In this document: in pieces, positions 25,201 to 34,700 of the stretch | Position numbering within the stretch: the stretch's first letter is position 1 | Layout: each line of letters starts with the position of its first letter | Position numbers and translations under genes: made by a program | Source of the DNA: Zhengitettix transpicula | Lineage: Eukaryota; Arthropoda; Insecta; Orthoptera; Tetrigidae | Assembly (NCBI GenBank): GCA_037074705.1 | Contig: CM073596.1 | Location: forward strand, 17,938,501 to 18,002,500 | Length of the DNA stretch: 64,000 nucleotides | Direction of reading: 5' to 3' | Notes under the pieces: generated by a model | The model's input: the letters and a program-made list of their open reading frames with translations, nothing else | Databases searched by the model: none | Told to the model about the DNA's origin: nothing

Positions 25201-26212
25201 GAGAAAATGTATTTGATGTGACTGAGAATGGAAGTCACAGGACTAACGGCTGGTCGTGGATGCAATGTAGGTCGTCTAACTCATCAAAAAAGGAGCGCAA
25301 GGATGTTGCATCTCCTGGCTCGCACGCACTTTGTGTTTCATCTCTAGCCGAGATTTATTCACGTTGGGTAATTAAATACAAAAAAAAAGCCCCTCCTCAC
25401 TGATGGATGGGGCGAATTGTCAGCGGCGGGCGTGTGCCGAATTAATACTATGAAGTGGTAAGGGTGACGCTCTCGAGGAGGACCGAGACACGTGCACACG
25501 AATACGATATTCTAGTGGCTGGGTTTCGCCAAATATGTTCGTCTGAATCGGAGCTAATTTGCGTGAACTTTTTTTGACAAATTGTGTGTCGAAGAGTTAC
25601 CAACTGAAACCAAAATGGCCGAAAGACTGCAAGAAAACCTTGGGATCCTCTTCTACGAATTACGAAACTTATCTCTTGAGTAACTAACCAAATTTTACTA
25701 AACTCAAAGGATAAAAACAAAATTATTCAAAATAAAAATAAAATTACTATTAGCGGGGAAACACGCAAAGATCAAATTTTAATTTATAGTGACATCTAAA
25801 AAATTATTTCGTACTAATAATTCATGTGGAATTCAATCGATTACGCTTCTACTATCCTTTGATTCGAATTATCGGAATTAGCTATTTATTTTACAAGGTG
25901 TTTCTGGGTTGATGTGACAAAATAAAAATTTGTGCGAGCAGCCAACAGGCAAGCCACTATCGTTTAGGCGATTATCGAAAAACTGCGTAGACCATGAACA
26001 ATCAAACTAAACTTTTCCATTTCCTAGTAGAGGGTCACGAAAAAAATATCCCCTTTCCGAGGAGACATGTGCGTTGTTCGTTGTTACTTTCCAATTTCAA
26101 GGTAGATTTCCAAATGTCCGATTTATGCAGTATTGAGCAATTTCAATTGGACTGTTGTTTAAATGGTGGTGGGACAGGAGTTGGACAACGTCATGCAAGT
26201 TTTCTTTTTTCC
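22206..26212. other. Noncoding stretch, no gene supported
   Basis: Mostly AT-rich. GC-richer unique patches lie at about 22,910-23,180, 24,130-24,310 and 25,190-25,440; these are candidates for conserved noncoding DNA but carry no diagnostic motif. Near 25,898, ACAAGGTGTTTCTGGG resembles the terminal bases of various insect DNA transposons, and a related start (ACAGGGCGTTTCG) occurs at 31,115. Both are too short to assign. Confidence 0.4.
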
Positions 26213-26322
26213 AACCTGGTCTTGATAATCTTCATCAGGCTCTAATTGACTTGTGTGAGGAATTTGTATCTAACGAACAAAATTGAGCTCCGCCTTTTAT
26301 TCTTGGCAGTGAGACGTTACGG
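26213..26322 (+). repeat. Dispersed repeat R1, copy 1
   Basis: About 110 bp is shared with 29,691-29,804: AACCTGGTCTT, CATCAGGCTCT versus CACCAGGTTCT, TGTGTGAGGAATTTGT, AATTGAGCTCCGCCTTT. No ends or coding potential are recognised. Confidence 0.6.
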
Positions 26323-26380
26323 AAGGTGTATTTTTTTAAAAAATTGCTATATCTCAAGCACCGATAAAGATATCGAATTC

Positions 26381-26609
26381 AAATCGCGTCCATCGTTTTC
26401 TACGCTCACGTTTCCATACGGATATGACTCATTTTAAGCAGCATTACGAATGGTTTTTGCCAAAATTCATAATATTTTGAAAAGCTTTACAGATAACGAA
26501 CTGAAACCTCGCCCATCGTGTTCCATGCCATCGATTCCATACGGATACGATTTATTTTAAACACCTTTAACGAAGTTTTTATGCTAAAATTCGCAATTTA
26601 TCGAAAATA
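26381..26609 (+). repeat. Diverged tandem duplication, ~123-bp period
   Basis: CATCG...TCCATACGGATA...CATTTTAA...AAAATTC occurs at 26,391 onward and again, diverged, from 26,514. The flank before 26,381 shows weaker similarity, hinting at a third unit. It begins about 60 bp after repeat R1 and may belong to the same element. Confidence 0.5.
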
Positions 26610-27276
26610 CTTTGGCGTTGTTACTGTAAAGAAACATCTTGGAGAAAAATCAGCCACGATCATCAGCTGTCTGTGTTAAATAATTGTATTGGAATTACTG
26701 AAGACGTGTAAAATTTATGTGATAGTAACTTAGTACCAATTTAAAAGTTTCAATTAATTTCAATATTGTATGTATGAATGATATTTCCCTTCGTTTCGTT
26801 GCTCGAAATATTAATTGAACATGACATGTGCTGAGCTGTTCCTGAGTCCTTCCTCCAAGTAGAGTCCTAAATTATTAAAACTCGTATGTCATTGTTATTC
26901 CCAAGCCGTTGCGACGGGAAAATACTTGTATTACTTTTCCGTATCTCGCACCTGTGCACCAAGCAACCTGTTCAGAAGACTGGGCTGTGCAGAATCCCTG
27001 ATGTCTCTCATCTCTCTTTCTCTGACTGTAGGGTGGTGAGGAGGCGTGGCTTCGCAACCCCTGGCCGTAGGTTGTCGCCCTGACTAAGCCGCTTAAAGCA
27101 CGTGCATTGAGATTTACGGTCGACGAGAAATTCACTCTGTGCCAAGCGTATACCTGTCCTTAACTGCTTGTTGCTTATAAAATAAATATATTCATACCCC
27201 ATTTCTGACGCACGCGTGATCTCTTTGAAAACAGGCATTTGACGTTTCTATTCGCAAAATCTATTGTAAAAGGCGT
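26610..27276. other. Noncoding stretch with GC-richer patch
   Basis: The segment 26,890-27,110 is GC-richer and carries overlapping frames on both strands with no recognisable product. Nothing else is supported. Confidence 0.4.
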
Positions 27277-28322
27277 ATATATTGTAATGCCAATTAATTA
27301 ACACATTAATTGTAAATTTGATAATCTAAATTGTTAGAGAAATATATTCTTGACGGCGGTACCGAACACAAAACAACAATGTAGCCAGGCATTGTTTCTT
27401 TGCCGGAAGAGGCGAGGCGCGCTCAAAATTGCGAGACAGCAGTTCAATTGGCTGGAAGGTTTGGTCAAGTACAGGTCGCATTAAGAGTTCACGTTATGAT
27501 ATGGCAGAAGGCAGGTCGCATTAAGAGCTCACATTAAGATACGGTAGAGTTCAGTCTGCATTTCGGCTCCTCAGCGATCGAGTGGTCGTAAAAGAACTTT
27601 TGGAACTTGGAGATTAAACACGTGGCGAGAGACGAGGACGAAAACGAAAGGCGAGAACGAGAATCGAAATAAACTTGCAGGAAAGCATAGACAAAACATT
27701 CACACAAGCCGAGCTACGAAACCTGCTAAACACAAACAGTTTTTGGTGCACATAGGCGAGCAGAAGTCAACCGATTGAGGGAGAGACGAAGAGGAGGTTC
27801 CTGGTTCCTGATTTTGATGTAAAAATATTAATTGTAGAATCAGTGCGTTTTAGTAGAAGCTGTGCAAAAACCCGTCATAGTGCTTCGTAAGTCAAAAGTA
27901 TCCTGGAATGCTGCCGTAAGTACCAATATAAAACAATTAATTATGTAAACCGGATTAAAAGATAGTCGTCAGATTTCGTTCTCTTCCTTTTAAAATTTGT
28001 TAATTAGAATCCATTTTTTTAGTATAATTTCGTCGACAAGTAAATTTCGTCTTTGTTAATTGACGAGTAAATCTTTTTATTGAAATTTGTGTTGATAAGA
28101 TTTCTAAATAAATGATTAGCCATTATCAAACCCAGTAATGACCCTGAGATAAATTCTATTTGTAATTATTTGTGTAATTGTTTTAAGTATTAAAAATAAA
28201 TATTTTGTTTGTAAATTTAAATAATTTTTCATTTAAAAGAACCATTTTTTTAAATATTACATAATGGCTACCACAACGTGGGGCAAAATTAAAGTCCATT
28301 TTATTTAAGTATTACAATATAT
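27277..28322 (+). mobile_element. LTR retrotransposon deletion derivative: LTR + primer-binding site, ATATAT target duplication
   Basis: The LTR spans 27,283-28,261 (979 bp) with perfect 6-bp inverted ends, TGTAAT...ATTACA. Three bases downstream lies a primer-binding-site-like sequence starting TGGCTACCACAACGTGG (28,265-28,284), as expected just 3' of a 5' LTR. Only about 27 bp of further sequence follows before a second ATTACA (28,311-28,316), and ATATAT flanks both sides (27,277-27,282; 28,317-28,322). The simplest reading is one insertion that has lost its coding region and almost all of the 3' LTR. The LTR contains two ~39-bp tandem units starting CAGGTCGCATTAAGAG (27,473-27,551). No gag, pol or env remains. 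The TGG...ACGTGGGGC site and TG...CA ends suggest a Ty3/Gypsy-type element, but that is inference. Confidence 0.65.
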
Positions 28323-29295
28323 TTATGTGGTTTGTAACAAAAACAATTAAGTTCTAAAGGACACGGAAAAAATAGCTACTTATTTTAATTTAATTACAAT
28401 CATGCTTTCTTCAATGTAGTTGTTACTTTTCTTAAAAAAATTTCAGTTTTGTCCATAGAAATTTAATTCCGACAAATTCCATTCTGACTGTTGACCACTG
28501 TAATTTGTAATGCTATTTTGAGTATTTATGTTCCGACATACGTAGGATAATGACATGGATATTATAAGTCCACTGATTTCTTTCCATCCTGCTGAAAGCG
28601 GTAGTGATGAGAAATTTAATAAATAATTCCACCGCGAAAATATCCTGATGGAAAACTGGTGTGTAAATCGAGGATGTAGCTTTTACGTTTTATTAGTAAA
28701 TTTTTTTTCTGGGAAGGTTATTGCGGTGTTCACCCTCCGAAATTACTATTTTCTCCCGGTTAGGCCCTTCATATTTCTTATCCCTTTTCTGTTTTTACCC
28801 CCTGTATTACAACCGCAGTCTCTCCCTTTATATGCTTACCGTTCTTCCATTGCCGTATTTACTAATCCGCGAAGCCGCAAAATGTTCCCCAGAGGCTTGA
28901 GCCTTTAGAACGGATTTATCACTTGCACCGTCACCGAAATAGTATATTTTTAAAAATAATCCTGTAATATTTAATTTAGCAATCTTTTCTTACTTGAGTG
29001 TCATTATTATTACGAAGACCTTCCAGTGTCGGATAGTTACGTGATACCAATAAACTTTGTTCGTTATCTCAGTGTCATGTTAGTGCTACTGCTCAGGGAT
29101 GATATTTATGGGGATTGAAAACGTTGAATTACGTAACGTCAATCGATGTTCAGGAATTTAGAATTTGTCTCTAATTCATGATAAGTATCTGCTTTCTTTT
29201 CTAATTTGTTATAGCACACGTTATTTAGATTTATGTCCCATATTATTATTCTCACTAGTATATTCATAGTTTTAACGGATACTTTTGTCATTAAA
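28323..29295. other. Noncoding stretch upstream of ratchet point 2
   Basis: AT-rich with a pyrimidine-rich patch at 28,700-28,860. No coding or repeat similarity was recognised. Confidence 0.45.
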
Positions 29296-29380
29296 TTAAT
29301 TATAAATTTTTCTTTTTGTTCCAGGTAAGTTGAGAACCGCAGCCTTGGAACGTTGATTCTATTTCTTATATAAGGTAAAA
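29296..29380 (+). other. Recursive splice site (ratchet point) 2 with 50-nt RS-exon
   Basis: A T-rich tract ending in CCAG (AG at 29323-29324) is followed at once by GTAAGT at 29325-29330, giving a strong acceptor joined to a strong donor. A TTAAT branchpoint-like motif lies at 29296-29300, about 25 nt upstream of the AG. A possible second donor, AAG|GTAAAA, begins at 29375, defining a 50-nt RS-exon (29325-29374) with stops in all three frames. The design matches the site at 7992: same strand, same branchpoint spacing, similar exon length. Inside both exons the motif GGAACGTTGATT or GGACCGTTGATT occurs. The two sites together are the main evidence that the window is intronic to a + strand gene. 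The host gene cannot be named from this sequence. Confidence 0.6.
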
Positions 29381-29690
29381 CTTTTTTCCGACAGGCGGAA
29401 CTTTGTTTTGCGTAATGTTCGACCGCATGCTAGAATAGGATTTATTGAGTGCGGATGTGGGTGATGTTCTATTCCTGTAGGTCCTTCTGTATCTCATATC
29501 CTTTGTTTTCCTCACCCGTTGCTATTTAACTAGACTTTTCTGTGCCTTGCAGGCCCTGATAAAAGACAGAAAATAGAATATTCTCCTCTGAAACCCACAC
29601 ATGACCAGAATAGCGTCATTTTTATGCCTGAAATAGTAATTTACACATTCTGATCCATGCTTTTCCGTTTGCCAAAATTTTCTTCTTATT

Positions 29691-29804
29691 AACCTGGTCT
29701 TTATTATCTCCACCAGGTTCTCATTGGCCTGTGTGAGGAATTTGTTTTACGACGAACATAATTGAGCTCCGCCTTTCATTCCTGGAAATAAGTCGTTGCA
29801 GAAG
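29691..29804 (+). repeat. Dispersed repeat R1, copy 2
   Basis: Second copy of the ~110-bp repeat at 26,213. The LINE fragment's 3' end (on the - strand) abuts it at about 29,805, suggesting the LINE inserted in or beside this repeat. Confidence 0.6.
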
Positions 29805-30562
29805 ATTAAATTCAATTATTGGCTTTACAATCCTGGACGGGGTTTGGCCTTCTCAACAATATTATTCCATTCTCCCCTATCGTACGCCAGTCGTCTCCAT
29901 CCTCGTACTCCCATCGTCCTCATATCCTCCTCAACTCCGTCTATCCATCGTAACCGAGGTCTTCCTCTTATTCTTCGTCCCTCCGGTTTCCACAACATAA
30001 TTTTCTTTGGTGTTCTGTTCTCAGCCTTCCTCATCACATGTCCAAACCATGCAATTCTTCTATTCTTCACGTAGCTTAAGATATTTGCTTGATTAATCAG
30101 ATTGTCCAACTCATGGTTCATTAGAATCCTGTAGCTACCATCATTATTATTTTTAGGGCCGTATATCCTCCTCCTCAAGATCCGTCGCTCGAAAGTACCT
30201 TTTCGTCCGTACTTGTCATGGTCCATGTCTCGCATCCGTAAGTCACAACCGGTATTTATTTTGAGCTTCGCGTTGTTATTTAAAATTTTTGACCTCATTA
30301 AATTTTTATATGCATAATAGCATCTATTTCCATTTATTATTTGGATTTTAATTTCGTTTGAGTTCATATTTAAATTGTTTATTTGTGAACCCAGATAAGT
30401 GAATTCATTTACTTGCTCAAAGGAAAACTCCTTTACTTTCAAACTCTCAAATTTCTTGTTTTGCGTTCTATTAATTTCCATATATATTGTATTGTTTCCG
30501 CTTATTACTAATCCTCTTATTTTGGCATCATTGTATAGTTCCGTTACAAAAGATAGATTTTA
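29805..30562 (-). pseudogene. 5'-truncated LINE: C-terminal part of reverse transcriptase ORF
   Basis: An open frame runs on the - strand from about 30,555 to the stop at 29,825 (218 residues if counted from an internal ATG at 30,481). It reads as the region after the catalytic FADD box: a VNEFTYLGSQIN segment, then YAYKNLMRSK, then the tail RRIAWFGHVMRKAENRTPKK and GRRIRGRPRLRWIDGVEEDM. This order (F/YLGS, GHV.RM, RGRPR.RW.D.V..D) is typical of insect RTE/CR1-like endonuclease-reverse transcriptase ORFs. The endonuclease domain and the polymerase palm are absent through 5' truncation, and a stop lies just upstream of the frame. Its intactness suggests a fairly recent copy. The catalytic part is missing, so no active protein is expected. 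Confidence 0.8.
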
Positions 30563-31978
30563 ACCAAAGCCAAAGACTAGGCTTGAGATTCTGGACCATC
30601 TGCAAGCTAAATCTCTTTGTTTGTTACATCTCTTCTCTTTTCAGGACTTACTCTTCTACCGAGGCTAGACTATGTTGTTATCCTTCGTAGATTTCCCCCC
30701 CCCCCCTAAACTTCGACACGTGAGTCGTTCTTTCGGGCGTTTGTAGATGCTCTGCAAGCTTACTCCAGAGCTGGAAGGCTTCCGTTGCCCCTATGACCCA
30801 CATCTGCCCACTGCATTAGAATAACCTGTTTTCAAACCACACCGTGCCACCCAAGCCAGACGCACCAGGAGCAGCAGCTGTTTTTCGTCAATGGTGAGCT
30901 TTGCTGAAGCCAAATCGCTTGACACAATGCGATGTCGCACCTTCTATCCTCTCACAAATCTTGGTATTACGCAAAAACATGAACTACGACTTTCAGTACG
31001 TAAAAGTGTATATATTACTTCTGTGGGCCACAAAGCGTACAAACTGATGACGCTTAATGACTTCTCAGTCGATGACTATACAAATTAGTGTCAAGAAACT
31101 CATAAGCCCTTATACAGGGCGTTTCGAAAATTATATAGGAAATATGAACTAGCAAATATTCTATTTTATAGTTAACCACTTTCGTAGTAGAATCGATAGG
31201 TACATTATCAGCTTTTACGAATCAAGCCTTCTGAACGAGGCTATGCAAAAATTGAGGCTTTCGTGTGGCGGATCGCTGAAATGGAATATCGTCCTTCGCA
31301 TAAGTCAAATAATTATAATTTATTGAAACATGACTCCTGTACTAATTTTTTTATTAATTATACACGGAGAAAATTTGGGTAATTTGTCTTATATCCGTCA
31401 AAAAGTTTTTACCGGCACGTTTCTTGCAGGAAACGGAGAGCGACTGCAGGATATTGATTTTAGATGCTATTAGGTGACTCTGCCTAAGTGTCAAGCTGAT
31501 GAGTGTGGGAAAAGTTGAGGACGAAGGAGCGGAAATGCCGTCACGGTACGCAGATATCACTCAGAGGGTTGCCTAAGAGCCATCGTGTTCCACTAATTAC
31601 CGAGACGCAAATAAACGGTTAGACCTGCGCAAACAAGGAAAGGCAAAGCGCTACAGCATTAGTGTGGAGAAATCGGAAGTTCATTTTAAATATACACGAC
31701 AATTATATTGAAAATTCAAGCTGAGTGTACAATGAATTAAACCGATATATAGTGTGAACATTCCAAAGAAGCCAATCATTGGCGAATACGACAGAAAAAT
31801 AGAATGGGAACTTACGAAACTGATTGAAGTAGAAGAAATTCTTAAGATTCGAAGAAAAGTTACATAAATCTGGATCATTAGAACATTGAAGGAGGCAAGA
31901 ATCGGACAAAATTGTCTATGCGGGACGCAGTTGCGATCACCACAATCATATTTTCAACTCCCTCTTTTTACTGAAATA
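30563..31978. other. Noncoding stretch
   Basis: A GC-richer patch at 30,580-30,960 with a C run at 30,696-30,706 has no recognisable product. Near 31,114 ACAGGGCGTTTCGAAAATTA resembles DNA-transposon termini in insects, but no matching opposite end was found. No gene is supported. Confidence 0.4.
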
Positions 31979-32310
31979 AAACAATTGATGACATTATACA
32001 AACACTTTTTATTTATATTGTGACGTCGTTTCGATACCTTTTTATATCTTCTTCAGGTATTTTCCTACAGAGGAGGTATTTACAAATGGTAAGATTTATA
32101 GTATAATTGTATAAATTATAGAAAGGCAAGTTAATGTACATAAAAAGAAACAACTTACCAAATTAATATAATAAACTTACACAACTAAACGATTATTATA
32201 TTAATTTGGTAAATTGTTAGTAATTCCTGAAGAAGATATAAAAAGGTATCGAAACGTCGTCACAATGGAAATAAAAAATAAAGTGTCTGTATAAGGTCAT
32301 CAATTGTCTT
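31979..32310. mobile_element. Inverted-repeat element with paired hammerhead-like cores
   Basis: Arms of about 82-85 bp (31,979-32,060 and 32,226-32,310) are inverted copies sharing ACAATTGATGAC, TTATACA, TTTATTTATATTGTGACG and the core. A second, perfect inverted repeat of 20 bp lies inside (32,155-32,174 and 32,193-32,212; outer bases TTACCAAATT). Each arm, read inward to outward, gives CTGAAGA, a GATA/TATC stem, then GAAAC and a terminal GTC: 32,227-32,261 on + and 32,022-32,056 on -. This follows the conserved-core order of hammerhead ribozymes with a very short stem III, as in Penelope-like elements. Caveats: an extra A lies between CTGAAGA and the stem, and no convincing stem I was found. 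No coding sequence is present. Confidence 0.55.
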
Positions 32311-33185
32311 ATTAATTCAAAACAGACGTTAAATTAATTATTTTCCCTCTTTTTACAACGTAACTTCTTGATTTAAACATTTTTACCGCTTGTATTTTAT
32401 TCCGCTTTTCCGTATATCAATAATGCAATTTCACGTTCGCCACGTCTCTTTAAGTTCTGTTTTCATATTTTCCATTGAATTCGCTCCTTTCGCACGTAAT
32501 GCTTCTATGAATCACATCAGTGATTAACTTAATGCTGTGAATTTTGCATAACTTACACGACTAATTCGTTAAGCGAACTTGTTTGACGGGAAGCAAGGAA
32601 TTAGGGGTAACGACGAATTTGTTTGTGTGCCGGTGGCCAGGAATCTTCGCCGATTTGTTGATGTTCCACAAAAGTAGTTGGAGACCATACTAGAGACGCC
32701 TTCATGATATGAAGTGCAGGGCTGTGGGAGTACTGGAACAGGATTGCGCTCCACAGCGAACAATGGAGGAATATATCCGGAAGACGTCAGCTGTTGATGA
32801 TGATGGTGATGTATAGTTAGTTAGGGGGTGCGCTATGCGGTTGTATCGACCGTGTCCTCCGTCCTTGGGGTAGGTCGCCCCCGTGCAGCTGCGTGACGTA
32901 GTAAGGGTGGTTCACGGTATTGATCTGGAGCCGAGTGCGTACTCACGCAGCCTCCTCCTTCTTCTCCACTAGTACGCACTGGCACGCGTGGCGTCTACAT
33001 CACATAGTGCTCATCAACGTGTTTGGTTGTACCTCTGTGTGGATATGAATCTGCAAATACGGCCATCAGCCAGATCAGACTACATCGCTCTCCTTTGTTT
33101 TGCATAAATTACAGTATTACTTCCGTAATCAAAAATGTTAATTCTTTCAAATAAAGACTGAACACAAATATTTTTATTTATTTAC
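32311..33185. other. Noncoding stretch with GC-rich patch
   Basis: The segment 32,570-33,060 is GC-richer and contains GATGATGATGGTGATG. The overlapping frames have no recognisable domain. Nothing marks it as a transposon copy. Confidence 0.35.
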
Positions 33186-33189
33186 AGTA

Positions 33190-33345
33190 ATCGTAGTTTA
33201 CTTTTCTTATATTCCACTATACCTTCCATCACTGAATTGATCCGGTGTCTCATTATGTGCCTTACCGACTTGTCTCGCCTTCTTCCAGTGTTCCATCTTC
33301 CTTCGCCTAGATGTGTTCTAAACCTTTCTCAGTCGATTTGATCTT
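33190..33345 (-). pseudogene. Possible relic of a LINE C-terminal tail
   Basis: Read on the - strand, one frame gives a short stretch of the form RHIMRHRINSVMEGIVEYK, reminiscent of the GHIMRH....IIEG..EG tail common in insect LINE ORF2 proteins. It is broken on both sides and very short. This is a weak call. Confidence 0.3.
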
Positions 33346-33529
33346 CAACATGCTTATGTTACATTATATTTAAAAAACTTCCAGTTTTCCATTTTACACC
33401 CTGATGCACTAATCTCATTTGAAAATGTTCGCCCTCTAATCACCGACTTGTAATACAATTATTTCTATCCGCTGTACCTTATATAAAATCATTTTACTGT
33501 TGTTTCTGCCCCATTATATGTATATATAT

Positions 33530-34340
33530 TGTAATGAACACAAATTTATTTAATTTGATTATAAGGTGGGCATTACGTTATAAACAAATTAAAAGTTAAA
33601 ATGAATGGATTTTAAATGAAAACAAGAATTCAATATATAACAAAATTAATTTAATAAAAACGAATTATTATCTCAGTTGAAATTTTACAAGTTGGTATTG
33701 TTGAGCCACGGCTTAATTTTCAGGGCCGCCTATCGGGCCTCCAATAAAAATAGTTACAAAATGACAATTAAAATCTTACAATGAAAAATATTCCTGACTT
33801 AAATAATTATTGAAATACGAAATCTGAGGATAATTATATTTACACATTAGGTTTACAATTAATAAAATTCCTTTTTTGTTTACTTTATTTACCCTTAACT
33901 GTTCATCTGGGCTCGATCATACTAGATTTTTAAACACATCACATATTTCACTGAATTTAAGGATGTTTTATCATCACTTCCTAACTGTTGATAACGTTGT
34001 TTGAACAATCAACCGTTGACAGCTTTGTTCTCTAAATTTGGATAATTGCATGAATATAGCAATACACGAAATATTCCAAACTGTCGACTTGTAATTTAAA
34101 AACCCGGGAACTGTTAATACAATATGTCTCTGCTGCCTAATCACACATGCTCAATCATGGTACCAGGAACTCTGAATACGGCCTCCACAAAACACACATT
34201 TCGCCTTCCTGGTCCAAGCACCTCTGAATTCTCAGGTTCGGTACGTCTCAGTGCTGCCTGCGGCAACAATGCAACTCTAGCATTATAGGCTCCATATTCT
34301 TGTAGACAATCCTTAAGCTATAATAAAATGGCCTCATATT
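33530..34340 (-). mobile_element. Possible further LTR-like copy
   Basis: TGTAATGAAC begins directly after an ATATAT run (33,524-33,529), the same junction as the three LTR-family copies. Beyond this start the match is loose, the ACTGGGTTTGAT block is absent, and no right end was found. It may be a distant relative or a chance junction. Strand is assigned only by analogy. Confidence 0.25.
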
Positions 34341-34483
34341 TATGCGCCGATAATGAAAATTGTAAAATTTTGTTTATTAACTTGAATTCCTTAACATTCA
34401 GTTGTTTGCTTACTGGTTCACCATGTCGGTGTAGATTTGTAGGTATTCGTTTCACGCTCAAAGATAAATTGCAGAATAGAATC

Positions 34484-34700
34484 GCGTAACTGGTAAAGCC
34501 TCCTGCTCAGTGACAGGGTCTGTTGTTACGGGATCTAGACCGATGTTGGAAAAGGAGGAGGACTTCCGTTACCAGCAGTGCACCGTTATGCAACGCAAAT
34601 GTCAAGAGAGCGATCGGCCAACCCGGTCAAGCTGGATATGGACTCATGTACTCTTCATGCAGATAAGAGAAGTAAAGAAGAGTGTGGGAAGATATATAAC
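34484..34700 (+). repeat. Possible tRNA-derived SINE
   Basis: An A-box-like TAACTGGTAAAGC (34,487-34,499) is followed about 31 bases later by a B-box-like GGATCTAGACC (34,531-34,541). The spacing suits an internal pol III promoter, and CTCCTGCTCAGTGACAGGGT between the boxes reads like a degraded tRNA anticodon arm. The B box departs from GGTTCGANNCC at several bases. No A tail or second copy was seen. Confidence 0.3.

Noticed and set aside
31114..31135. DNA-transposon-end-like ACAGGGCGTTTCG, with a related start at 25,898
   Set aside because: Too short, and no matching opposite terminal repeat or target duplication was found.
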